DNA from: Nereocystis luetkeana
Taxonomy: Eukaryota; Sar; Phaeophyceae; Laminariales; Laminariaceae
Direction: 5' to 3'
Assembly (NCBI GenBank): GCA_031213475.1
Contig: JARUPZ010000003.1
Location: 11,379,127-11,443,126 of the forward strand
Length of the DNA stretch: 64,000 nt
The stretch's first letter is position 1. Each line of letters starts with the position of its first letter. The notes below the pieces were generated by a model. That model was not told where the DNA came from, did not search any database, and was given only the letters and a program-made list of their open reading frames with translations. The position numbers and the translations under genes are program-made. Positions 35,633 to 47,800 of the stretch are shown one piece after another.

Positions 35633-36240
35633 ATGTTTGCGGACGACTTCGTGGGGATATAAGAAACACTCGAAGGATTGCAGAAGCGAATAGAGAAGGC
35701 GCTAGAATACACTAAGAATGGAGGGTGACGGCGAACGCCAATACATGCATGCGCAATAGCTGTTTGTAACGAAGATAAGGTAAACCCGGTAAATTTCAGT
35801 TGGAGGTGGGGAGAAAACGAATTGCCGATCGTAGACCAGTATACGTACCTTGGCGTAGAGATATTGAAAGACTGCTCTTGGGATACACATACAGCAACGT
35901 AATAGGAAAGGGTATATCACACGTAGGCAAGATGGATGCGATCCTAACAGACTCGCGCCTTGAGATGTATCCCGATGAATGTGATAGTACCAAAGCTAGA
36001 ATATTTAGGAGAAGTATGGGAAGGGAACGCGAACCTCGTGAAACAGTTGGAAACAGTACACAGATGACAGCAGCTAAAAAGTCCTAAGATGCTCAAGTAC
36101 GACTCGTAATACAGATCTAGGTATTAAGAGCAGAACTGGGAATGTACCCACCCAAGACAAATAGATGCACGAGAAAGTTGAAATGACAATACAAAGTAAG
36201 GAACATGCCAAAAAACGGTTGCCAGCCATAGTTGCTAGAG
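35633..36240 (+). pseudogene. Decayed LINE-type reverse transcriptase fragment
   Basis: The frame starting at 35633 reads MFADDFVGI, stop, ETLEGLQKRIEKALEYTKN, stop, and then CNEDKVNPVNFSWRWGEN and QYTYLGVEILKDCSWDTH. FADD is the catalytic box of non-LTR retrotransposon reverse transcriptases, and the YLGV-I-D-SW-TH block is the conserved segment that follows it in LINEs. Frameshifts then move the homology to other frames: IGKGISHVGKMDAIL, MNVIVPKLEYLGEVWEGNA, QLETV and QMTAAKK. The fragment has several stops and at least three frame changes, and it lacks the endonuclease and the N-terminal part of the polymerase. It is a dead relic between the end of the macrosatellite and a hAT-like insertion. 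Confidence 0.8.
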
Positions 36241-36396
36241 CTCTAATCCCAACGCTTCGAGCTCCTCTTATGTTCCTCTTCGACCTTGGGTATCCCATAT
36301 TTTGTTTATTTGGCCCCCATTTCGGGTTTTTTGAAGGGCGTGTCCAAACAGAATCGAAATCGAAAATCGAAACGATACTAAACAAGGCGCTGATTG

Positions 36397-37600
36397 TAGA
36401 GGTCGGTATCATGTCACAAATTGTGATATATTATACGATACCTGGTACGTGATATGATATAAATGTATCAATATCACAAAAAAAAACATATCATATCATA
36501 TCATATGATATGGTGTAAAAGTCACCATTTCAGCTTTCTTTGCGGCCAGTAGCCTAGGACGATCTTGGGTTGGGGTGTACTGCTTGCACTGCTCGTAAAC
36601 ACATATTCCAATGTAGTCAAACCTTCAAACATAGTATCCAGCGTCAGTAATAGTGGGGCAAACCATGTATAATACTCGTATATCGTTTGCGAGCACACGC
36701 TGGGACGAACGCTGAGTGATGATGCACTCAGCCAGCGAAAAGAAGAGCAGTAAAAAAGTAGCAAGCAGCAAAATGTATTCATTCATCGCATGATGCCGAG
36801 TTGTTGGAAACCTTGACAAATATTAAGTTGGTATTAGTAGTATATTTTAGCTGCTCTACCAGGCTCTACTCGCCTACACCTACTCATACTATACAGCAGT
36901 AGGCTATTACAATACCAGCCTGGGACGTACGTCGTACCACGTACCGTGTACGTACGTACCTCCTGGTATACCGCTGCTATATGCTGTAACAGCATGATAA
37001 TATGTTTCGCTTCCACGGAATAAACACGGCGCACATTGCTATAAAGTATCACGCACGCAACAATCAGGAATACCTCGGGCCCAAGGCATGCACAGCAGCT
37101 ATACTGCTGTGCAATCACCGGTCAATAACGCTCGCAACAACTTCAACCGCTTGTCCTCAAAATAGAGTAGCATGAAGACTGTATCACTCTGACGACACCA
37201 TCACCGTGATTTCAACGGGAACTCCCCCGCCGCGCGGAAGACATAGGCGATCGCTGCTGCTGGTGATGGGTGGTGCTGAAGAGCGATGGTGATACGGCAG
37301 GTGTACGACTCCTGTAGATTACATCAGACAAGCTGTATATGGCTCTCTCCGTGTGTGCGAGCTAGACTAGAGCTGGAGCCTGTCGGCTTATTATTTAGAA
37401 GATGCCGATCTTCGAAGAAAGTGGATCTTGGGAAATTCTCGGGGGCCTGGGAGGGTTTTCTGTCATGTCATATCATATCATATCATATATGATGTGATAT
37501 GATATTATATGATATATTATATCATAGCATATATCACGTTTTTTTTACGAATATATCATATATCATATCAGAGCGTTTTCAAAAGTGATACCGACCTCTA
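36397..37600. mobile_element. Non-autonomous hAT-like element, 1,204 bp
   Basis: The left end TAGAGGTCGGTATCA and right end TGATACCGACCTCTA are perfect 15-bp inverted repeats. They are flanked by a perfect 8-bp direct repeat, GCTGATTG, at 36389-36396 and 37601-37608. An 8-bp target duplication with a TAG-type terminus is the hallmark of the hAT superfamily. Subterminal regions are rich in ATATCATATC words (36430-36520 and 37465-37570), also in inverted orientation. The interior encodes no recognisable transposase, so mobility would depend on an enzyme supplied elsewhere. Confidence 0.88.
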
Positions 37601-38584
37601 GCTGATTGGTCTTTGTTCAAAACATGTTCCCCTTTGTTTTTTAGGTTCCGAGAAAATGAACGATTTACAACTCAAAATGAACTTACAACCCAATGCGAAA
37701 ATCAAAAGGTTGACGGCTAGAAATCGAAAAGGAAATCGAAAGCACGAACGGCAACAATTCAGCGCGTCCTACTGGTCAGCGCAGCCACGCCAAAATATCA
37801 CATCAGGACCGCCGTACACAGCATCCTACCCACAGCTAGCACGCCAGCACAGCCGCACAGAGCCCCCCCCGTAAACAGCCAGCAGGCGAACCACAACACC
37901 AACCCCGACGTTCCCGGGCCTTTGTTTCCCGGGGTTCGAGCCTAAGCGGGCATAGATAGTTTGAGTAAAATTGAGGATGATACACTCGAGAACGAGGTCG
38001 GAAGTTCGTTCTCAGTATAATTCCAAGTTTGATATCGGGGCGTCAACGTTGGACGCGCCACCACCTCCATGGGAGGCCCAACGACCTCCCGTAATCGAAA
38101 TGCCGTCGCGTTTGCCTGCTTCTGTGGTGGATCTGTGTTACCGAGCGCCTGATTGCCGGCGTGTGTGCACAGTTGCGAACGTGCCAAGTAGATTGTGCTC
38201 TTCGTTGCTTTTCGCCTGGATGTCTATTTTCAATTTTCGATTCTGTTCGGACACGTCAGCTAATTTTATCGAAATCGAAATGAATTCGATTTACGACTGC
38301 GCTTTTCGTGGACACACCCTAAGTCCTCTGGGACTTAAACGAAATGTGAAAACAGAGGTATCGGGATCTCTACTTCTATTTTTTTTAGTTTGACCAATAA
38401 AACTCAGGTGCTCTTCAGTTCTGTTTTTCGTTTTTTCCTTTCGTTTTTTTTTCAGTTTATTTTCCCGTCCCGAACCTACACAGAAATAAGCCGCGGTCCC
38501 GCCTCCAAACTCTAATCGTCTCTCTCATCCATTGCTGCAGTAGTCTACCCCCCCCCACACAAAATCGAATAGAAAATCACCCAC

Positions 38585-38756
38585 CTTGTCTCCTTGGAAG
38601 AAGATCTCGTCCCCACCATCCTCCCCCGCTGTTCCATGCCGGCGTCGCCGGGGGAGATGGGGGGAAGGCGTCGTCGAAGTCGTCCTCACTATTAATAACC
38701 TCCGTCCCCACGGCCGGACGCTGGCCCCCGAGGGCGACCCCCTTGGCGTCCTTCAT
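38585..38756 (-). CDS. Possible minus-strand exon, acidic Pro-rich
   Basis: On the minus strand ATG 38756 opens 57 codons: a basic start (MKDAKGVALGGQRP), then NSEDDFDDAFPPSPPATP, then a Trp/Gly-rich stretch (WNSGGGWWGRDLL). It ends in phase 1 at a good GTGGGT donor (38584 downward). The composition looks more like protein than the repeats around it, but no upstream promoter, further exon or family was recognised. Confidence 0.22.
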
Positions 38757-38996
38757 GCGCCGTCGATTGCGGTCGGGTCGCTTGTAGCAACGTCAACTAA
38801 CAGCGCTACCGTTGCGACCACTTTCACGACCACCACCGCCGCTACCGCCGTTGTCTCTTCTGCCGCTCGCGAGCACCTGTCCTTCTCGCCCCTCCCTGTC
38901 TCTTCGCAATTGCTCGCGTTGCAACCGACAACCGAGACTTGGAGTAGCGGCAAACACCGCTTGCACCGCCGCTAGGTAGCCTCCGCTTCTGTGCTG

Positions 38997-39035
38997 TGGG
39001 CTGTGGGCTGTGACAGCAAGTCACAGCCCACAGCC
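38997..39035. repeat. Perfect short hairpin
   Basis: GGCTGTGGGCTGTGAC and GTCACAGCCCACAGCC face each other across a loop of a few bases. It lies about 240 bp upstream (minus sense) of the exon candidate at 38585-38756 and could sit in a leader, or be a foldback scar. Confidence 0.7.
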
Positions 39036-41313
39036 CCCGCGTGGTCTGCGTGGTTGTGTGACTACCGTTCCCGCTGCGATATCTGTGGAAGTGCGCTGCG
39101 CGTGGGGGGTGATGGGTGATGGTATGATGTGTATGACACATGACACCCTTTTGGGCGGGAGATTCAAATGACGAGTCGGGGACATTTAATAATCGTCCCC
39201 GCGTTTCTGGGCATGAGTTTCGCTTGTGCAAACCCGCCGCATCCTCGCAAGAACGAAAGAATAGGCTGAGGTGTGGCATAGAGTGTTAGATATATCGCGG
39301 TGGGTGACGCTTCTCCGGAGTTTTGACGCTAAAAGCTCGGCGGAAACTGCTACCACTGTAAGACTGCACAATGACACGCCTCGAAATAGTAGCTGGCCGG
39401 ACTGTGTCGTGTATATTTTGTGCTTGAAATTGAGACAACAATATTTTTTCTTCGTGATTAAATGATAGGAGTACTATTAATACTACAGGTACAGCAGTAC
39501 GTTGGTACGTTGGTGCATTTTCGAAGAACTTGTTCCAACCCCACCCACCCCGTTTGCTCCTCGTCGTTGTTTCTCCAGGCTACCCCTGTAGAGTACCTGG
39601 TGGTGCTGGTACCTGGTACCTGGTTTGAGTATACGCTTTGAATGCAGCTGACTTTGAATGGGTGCAACTGCGTGCAATGGTGTTGTTTGGTAATTTGTGC
39701 TTGATTGGCTCAGCACTCTGCACAATTGACTCTTGAGACGAGTGCACAGTTTATACCGCCTGGTACGTGACAAGGTTGGAGGACAGGTGTGCTGTCATGT
39801 TGTTGAGACATATCACACTCGCACGTACCTCGTACGCTTGTCTTATACATACCCGTATATACCAGTACACTTGTACCTGGTACTCCATCGATCGTGCGCA
39901 TCTCTGCGTACAGCGTACTGCACATCTCAGCTCTCAAGTGATCTCTTCAGAATGTATTTTACCTCTGAAGTACACGAAGACCAGGAAGGAGGTGTGGCCA
40001 CCCCTTCATAGTGAACATATTTACGGAGGTTTTGTGCTTGGCGGCCACAAACAGTAGACCCTCCGACCCGAACCCTAACCCGAACCCGAACCCTAAGACA
40101 GGGATCAGTGCGGGGATGCTGTGCTTGGTAAGTCTCTGCGAATTGGTTGAGTCGGCCGGCGTGGATGCTGTGCTTGGAAATACTCTACTGTACCTGGTAG
40201 GTCGATTCGGCCCGCTCGGGATGCTGTGGCTTGGAAAGACTTTGCCGCTGCTGTACCTACCTGACTCTACTGCTGTAGCAGTACCTTGTAGGTTGATTGA
40301 GCCGCATAATATAGCAGATCATAGCTGTCGCTAGGAACTCGCGCAGCAGGATATTTATAATTGCTGTGGTCAACTCGTTTGCGTTGCTGGATGGTATATA
40401 CACGGTGGTATTGGTGTTGATATTAATATTAGTCGTTGTTACCCCGTCGACACTGCAAAAAATGTTTCGCTGTCAAAGCAGTTGTTGTTCGGTGACAAGA
40501 AGGCATCGGATCAGGCTCCAATACGCCACCAGTACGTACTGCTTGACAATTGTGCTGATATTGCTGTACTACTTGACACTATAGAGAAGACACCCGGGTC
40601 AGGGAGGGATCAGACTCAGATACGGTATACTGCTGTATCCGACGTAGTACGAGTACCACACAGCAACAACAGCAGCAGTAGTATTATTGCCGCTGCATCA
40701 TCCTATTATTTTTACATACGTGCGTACAGCAGTAGTGGTGGTTCTGGAGTCTGGAGTCGAACTCGCGTGGGATATAACAAAGCCAGGAACAGCCGTGGGA
40801 TGTTGCTGTTGCTGCAGCTGGAGCTGTGCATATCATATACCTACCAGGTAGTACTACCAAACATCACGGCGGGGGCTTCAGCCATTTTGAAAGGGCCCCC
40901 TATTTTTTTTTGGCGTTGTCAAAATTAAAAACTCGCATTCGTAATCATTATATACCTGGTACCAGGTACCAGGTACCCCTTACTCGTAGCTACCGTAGGA
41001 ACAGTAACACTCGTTATCAGCAGGTGACCACTACTGAAAGACCTATGCCAGTGCTGCTGCTGCTGCTGCTGCTGCCCTCCGAAGCACTGTAGACTGTAGA
41101 TGCTACTCCAACTACAGTTACTTTAGGAACTCACGTTTTCGTTTCTGGGAGCGCCCATGCCAAAAGTGGCGTTCGTGTCTGTTTGTTTGTTTGTTCTTAA
41201 TACATTCTTCGTCCGACACCGAGGCTTCTCCCGGGCGCCGCTATGGAGTGACTCTCGCCTTCGGTGTATTACTGCATCCACCGCGAAATGCCAAGCTGAA
41301 AACATCACACATC

Positions 41314-41315
<2 letters not shown>

Positions 41316-41347
<32 letters not shown>
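41316..41347 (+). promoter_or_regulatory. (TA)n tract just upstream of the methyltransferase start
   Basis: An almost pure TA dinucleotide run lies 54-85 bp upstream of ATG 41401. It is a natural candidate for the core promoter or TATA region of this gene, but it may simply be a microsatellite. Confidence 0.3.
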
Positions 41348-41400
41348 CGCAAAGGTGCACATCGCATCATACCGACCACGCTTGCGCGCCTGCGTTTAAA

Positions 41401-44400
41401 ATGTCAAAATGTCCAGGGAAAAAAACGGTGAAAGCGAAACCGACGGAGCGGAGAAGTTCTCCCCTTAATAGGTGGAAAAATATGCCGCGCGCAGAAATCG
41501 TGGCGGAGACAGCCGACCCGATGGGAACGCCAGCTGCTGCTGCTGCTGCTGGTGTTGTGCCGCCACCGCCTCCTCAACCACCAACTCCGGCCGGAGAACC
41601 TACCGATAGCGAAGAAGCTTCCCGGGTGCAAGCCATGCAGGTACCATGTACCAGTATATCATACCGTGGTACGTCAAAGGAAACACGATGACGAATGGCG
41701 ATTACGTGGATACCAGGTCCCAGGGCTGTTTACGGGTCAGGTCAAACCTTACGGGTCGGGTCGGGTCGGGTCCGGTCCGACTAGGATGACCTGGCCCGAT
41801 CCGTGAGACTTTGGAAACCTCGTGACCCGACCCGACCCGACCCGATCTGACTCGACCGGTGATATTTTGAAGAGGTTCTCACCCGATCCGACCGGTCATG
41901 ACCCGTGAAGAGCCCTGGCTGCTTTTTTCCTAGATAGTACCGCCTCAATATACGCAAGTGCAAGGTAACACCCCAAGGTCTGTCACGCCGTTCCGTGCAG
42001 ACCCGAGGGATCGACCCGTCTCGGTGTGTACTCCACACTCCACACCACAACCACACGAAAGAGGGAAACCTGCCCGGGGCGTCCGCTCCACGTTGACGTA
42101 GTTGGCAGGAAACGGCATCAGTCAGTTACATGAGGCCACGCGGGTTTGCTAAGGTATGGGATGGCGTTGTTAATGCCGGGGCTCCAATACCAAGAGCTGT
42201 ACGACACGCGCGTGTAATACTACAGTAGAGTGAACTATCGTGTGCTGCACGCTCATACTGCTATTAATAGTATCAGGGTTCTTCACGGGTCATGACTCCA
42301 CCCGCGGATCGGGTCAGGAAGTTGTTGAAATCTCACGGGTCGGGTCGGGTCGGGTCGGGTCGGGGGGGGGCAGAAGGTTTTCAAACTCTCACGGGTCGGT
42401 TCGGGTCGTCCTTATTCGACCCGGCCTAACCTGACCCATCAGGCTTGACCCGTCATTTAGACAAGACTACCGCGCTTCTCATGTGTGTGATCGCTACAAT
42501 ACGTGTCCCAAAATAGTTTCGTAGTACGTATGTAAGCGTTCGCGGACGACTGCCGTAGCAACGACCGGGGGAAGTGGCATCTAAACTTTTATGTCGCTCC
42601 TAAATTGAGGAACTATTAATAATACTATTAGTAAGTCACCCAAGACTGAAGGTGATAGTAGTACCAGGCAAAAAAGCGTTGTACACAAGGCCATTCGCTA
42701 GGTATCCAACTAACAAAAAGTTTTAGAGGACACGTCGAATCCAAGTATATCGGGTAGCTCCTCGGGTGTAATGGCTGAGGAGCTCAGATATGTCCGTGCT
42801 CGAACGGAGCCGAACCCCTTCGTATGGTAACACAGTAGCACGGCTCTGAGGTGCGTGGCGGTTTGTTTGTTTTGCCGGTGACCCTGGGGCTTGCGGGCTT
42901 GAGACTTGGCGCTTGGGCGTTTCGGCTGGCGCCTCGCCAGCTGTTTCGGGGCCTGTGCTCCGCCTGCTGGTTCTCGCTGCACTTCTTGCAGAGGTGTCTC
43001 GCCTCAGCAACAAAAACAGCAGCAACATAAACAGACAGCAGCGGCAACAACGAAAACAGCAGCAACAACAGCGATAGCAGCAGCAACAACAACGACAACA
43101 ACAGCAACAACAGCACAAACCACTAGAACAACAACAACAGTAGCAGCAACGACAACAACAGCAACAAAGACAAAGGCAACGACAATAACAGCTGCGAACA
43201 ACAGCAACAGCTTCCCCGAACAACGTTCCTGTGATCCGATATCTTATTATTCATGGTGGGAGACACACTCGAGCCTTGTTTCGCTATATACCTTGCACCC
43301 CCCCCCCCCCCCCCACCCGACGTGCTCCGTCCCGGTATTGTCGAAATGCTAGGGTCTATGGTCATACGACTACGGCCGTGGATGACATGAGTACCCCCCC
43401 CCCCCCCCTCCCCCATCGCCGAAAACGCAGCAGGAGTGCGTGGACGCTCTGACAGAGAAATCAAAGCAAGGCAACGCCATGGTGGCCAACCTCGTGCAGA
43501 GCCTCGGGTCCGCGCTCGTGTACCCCGATGCGGGAAACTTCGAGACGAACCGAAAACTTTGGGACAATTACGCGGCGGAGTGGGAGCCGCAGGCTAGGTG
43601 TGGCTGAAGTAAGCGAGCAGCAGAGCAAAGCACAGCAGGAGAAGCTGCGGCTTTTCATAGTACTTTGTACGAAAGGGAAATTTTTCTTACTGTAAGACGC
43701 AATACTTGCAAGTATCTCGTGTAAATGGCAGTTGTATTTTCGTTTCGACTACAAGTTATATTCGCCGTTTCGTATGCAGCCCTTCAATGCCAAGTTTGAG
43801 TTTCTGACATATTTGTCAAATTTTATGTGCTGTGGTTTTTAGAAAGACTTGAATCAACCGAAGGGACAAAATGGCGTTTTTTGTAAACCATCTGCAGTTG
43901 TTGTTTCCATCCCATGCATGTTTTTCGCCCTTCTCTCTCTCTCCTTAATTGTAGCTCAGATCTGGGGTCACAATATAGACTCTTCCCCCTCCCCCTCCCC
44001 ACTACGGCTCTTGCCTTGGAAGGCGTTTTTGTCGCGAGAAGACTTCGACCCTTTCTTCCCTCGTCGTCTCGCGTCTAATTGAACTGCGCTTACCCACGCT
44101 ACTGTTAATACTAACAGGCACTCTCAGCAGTTGATTCCGCTCTTTGTTTATTCCTGCATATAAAGTCAAGAGTCCGACCCACGTGGGATTCAAACTCCAG
44201 CACGAACTCTGATTAATAGTGGCATTCGTAGGTACCACTATTGCGGGGGGGCATAGTCAATAGGACCAAATATTGTTGGTAAAAATAGGTAAGTATTATT
44301 TACCTGTAAATACATATTGGTAGTTTTTTGTGTGTACCGTAGGTCCTATTTACTGTGGTCCCCCGTAATAGTCCACCGGGGCGATGTGGCGCAATGAATA

Positions 44401-44852
44401 GAAACGGCCCTTGTTTGCAGCATTGTAGTTGTAATATACCACGCTGTACGGAAATGTAAGGACCGGTGGGGTACAGGTACGTGTGATAGTACAAGTTTCT
44501 GTTTCTCCTTTTACGGGGGAACACAGTAATTAGAACCAAATATCATGTATAGTACACAGGGGGGCACCCAGTATTCGGCTCCATTGTGGGTTCTGATTAA
44601 TACACCCCCCCCGGTAGTAGCTCCGTCCCGGCATTGTAGGGATGCGAGGGCCTATGTCCATACGACTACGGCCATGTATGAGATCGAGTACATATCTCCT
44701 ATCGAGTACACAGTACACTCCCCACCCGCAGCAGTAGTACTATTGCGGGGGAATAGTAATCAGAACCAAATATTTTGTGTGAACATGGAGGGATACCTAG
44801 TATTTGGGTCCGTAGTGGGTTCTGATTCTTACCTCATATCCCCCCCCCCGTA

Positions 44853-44885
<33 letters not shown>

Positions 44886-47800
44886 CTATTGCGGGGGAAT
44901 AGAGATCAGAACATAATAAGAGGTACCCATTATTTGGGTCCATCGTGGTCTCAGATTAATATGCCCCCCTCGTATTGGTGCTATTACGAGGGAACTTATA
45001 ATAGTAGTCAGAACCAATTATTGTGTGCGAACATAAGGGGATACCTAGTGTTTGGGTCCGTCGTGGGTTCTGATTCTTACCTCATATCCCCCCCGTGATA
45101 GTAGAGGAAAGAAGCACAGCACAGCTGCAATAGGCGATGTTCTGCCCTCTCCGCCCCCGCGGCCGATTACGCGTTCGCAGCTGGGTACAGAAAATGGCAC
45201 AGGGGTCGAAAACGGAGCGGCTGGAGCTGGTCGGGGACGAGTGGTCGACCCGGGATGATGTGATGAGGGTCATCGACGACTTCATCCTGGTAATGTAACG
45301 TTAACGTTATTGTTGTTGGTGTTGTTGTTGATGTTGGCGTTAATGTTGGTGTTGGTGCTAGTGTTGCTGTTGGTGTTGGGGCTGCTGGTCGTGGTCGTGG
45401 TCGTGTCGCTGTAATCGTCATTTCAAGTTGTCGATGGCAGCGTCGCTGTTGTTGTTGTTGTTGCTGCTGTATCAGGTATACTGCTGTTGCTGATTTTCTT
45501 TTTCTGATAATGTTGTTGCTGCTGCTACTGTTGCCGCGGGCGTTCCGCACGAGAACGTACGCCACCACCATGCGCCTGTTTTTTTTTCGATGAACAGAAC
45601 TTGTCGACGTCAAGCTCGCCCTGCTATATAATTACGAGCTTACCACTCGTCGCCGTGTCCGGCAATCGTACCCTGCGCTGTATAGCCATCCGTCCTCAAC
45701 TAGGCAACGTTTTAAATACGTATTCATACCTTCGTTCTGACTTCCTCGACTGAAGGAACTAGTAGCCAACATTGTACCCTTTTAAGACTGCAGTCCCGTT
45801 TTGGCGACAAACTTCTGAGAATTTGAGTGGTGTGTCCCCTAAACGGGACTGCACTACCTAAAAGAGTCATGTGTAGTGCATTTTTATCAAGAGCCAGTCT
45901 TGTTTTTTTTTCCCACAAAAGTAGTAAATTTCGTCACAACAGACCTACAAGGCCACGGTATGCAAGGGTTGATTGTTCATCGGGTTATCCATTTTCAGCA
46001 CTGCAGTTCTGCAGTTCCGTTTTTCGGGGACAACGTACTCAGAATTTGACGATTACGGGGGACCATAGTTAATAGGACCTGTGGTATACTTAAAAACCTA
46101 TATATTTAACCATTTCTACTAACAAAATTTGGTCCTATTAACTATGGTCCCCCGTAATAGTTTGTCCCGAAAACGGGACGGCATTGTGCCCTAAAAGGGT
46201 AAAGGGTGATTTTTTTCTTGCAGCTTATGTTTTGGGTGAGGTTTAGAACTCTCCAGATGAAGAGTAGCCTCATGATGGTGCAGGTACACCCACTAATCAC
46301 TACCGCCCGTACCAGGTAGCATGCGTCCCGCGCAGAGCGTCGGGTCCGGTAAAAACAGGCGGTGCAAGCGTCGCTGTTTGCCTCCCGCTCACCGACGGTG
46401 TGTGTAACGGTGTGCGTTTTCGCTCTTTTGCCTGCTGTGCGGTACCTGGTAGCTGGTATTTGTTGTCGCAGCTATTTTGCTTTGCTGTAGCTTTTGCTTT
46501 GTTGCTGATGGCAGCTTTCGCGTGCCGTACGTGTACAAAAACAGCTTTTGTTTTTGCTTTTTGCAATTTTGCTGCTGTATATCACGATTGCTGTAAAATG
46601 TGGCTCAATACCTGCTGCTATGCTACGGTATAGCTTCCTGATGCTTCAGGCTGCCCCCCTGTTTTTCCCAGCCTTGCCTGTTGCTGCTCTGGCTCTCTCG
46701 TCGCTTTGAACGGTTTTCACGCGGCGCCGTCTTCGCGCTCGTTCGTCCGCCGTTTCCTTGAAATATGCAATGTCCTTCGTCGCTGGATGCTACAGCCTAG
46801 CGTCACGGAGGACAGCGTGGTCGGCGAGATCGGCTGCGGGGGAGGGCGCGTGACAACAGAGGTACTATTGACTGCAGGCAGTAGCACCCCGCCACGCTAC
46901 CCTTTACAGGGACCCAGAAAGAGATGGGCTGAGTGTCGACATATTCAGTCGGTCGAACTCACAGCTGAAATATTTTGTGATCATTTTATATAAGTAATGT
47001 ACGAAAAAAAAAAGATGATGCCTCGTATACGAAAAAAAAAAGATGATGCCTCGTATAGTAACCGCGCACAGCAAACAAATATGTGTGCGTGATTTCTCCG
47101 GGGTGCCCAATTTAGTTTATGACTCGAGCATATTTTTCTGGGGTGTTGTGTAAGGTTAATCGCGCCATATGCAAGTCCGTCTCACAAGCCGTTCAAAGTA
47201 GCATGCAGTTCACCCTTTATGCGACTCGCCGCACACCTTACGGCGCTTCGCGCCTGGTGCAATTAAGCAATGTCCTCCTGGTCGGTGAAAATCCGACGTG
47301 CTCAGTCCCGGCATTGTAGGGATGCGAAGGTCTGTGTTCATACGACTACGGTCATGCATGATGTCGAGTACCCCCCCCCTCTCCCTTTTATCCAACGCCT
47401 CCACCGCCTCCACTGTCCCCGTTATCCCTTTTCAGGTGTTCGGTAAAGTGAGACATCTGACCTGCTTCGACATATCCAAAAACATGCTCGCGCGCACGAG
47501 GGACGCTGTTGGGGAAGATCTTTGCGCCGGAGGGGAAAAGGTAACCCTCCTTCCTTTTCTCTCCTCTCTCTCTGTCCTCGCCGCTGCTGCTGTGTGTTCT
47601 AAAAATGAAACACACCCCACGAGGAACGGGATATGTTAGGGGAGTGGGTGAGGGGAACCGACGAATGTGACTGACATGGAGAAGTTTGGTACGCTAGATA
47701 GTAGCGAGAAAATGATGGTCAATCCTGGGAGATACGTGGCGGCCACAGGCGGCGAAACAGGAAGGGGATACGTAAGAGTAAGCAACGTGTTTCTACTGTA

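Larger units (their letters stand above)
37609..41315. other. Intergenic stretch, mostly without genes
   Basis: I see no confident gene. Contents: a weak minus-strand exon candidate (38585-38756), a perfect hairpin (38997-39035), an interstitial telomere-like run of CCCTAACCCGAACCC words at 40065-40095, many CTGCTGTAC words, and TACCAGGTA/TACCTGGTA palindromes near 39596-39630 and 40840-40980. Confidence 0.5.

Noticed and set aside
42723..43352. Cys/Leu/Val-rich and Thr/Ala-rich frames
   Set aside because: Translation of the CAA/CAG trinucleotide tract in intron 1 of the methyltransferase.
45167..45613. 148-residue minus-strand Gln/Thr/Pro frame
   Set aside because: It is the antisense of exon 3 plus the TTG/CTG trinucleotide repeat.
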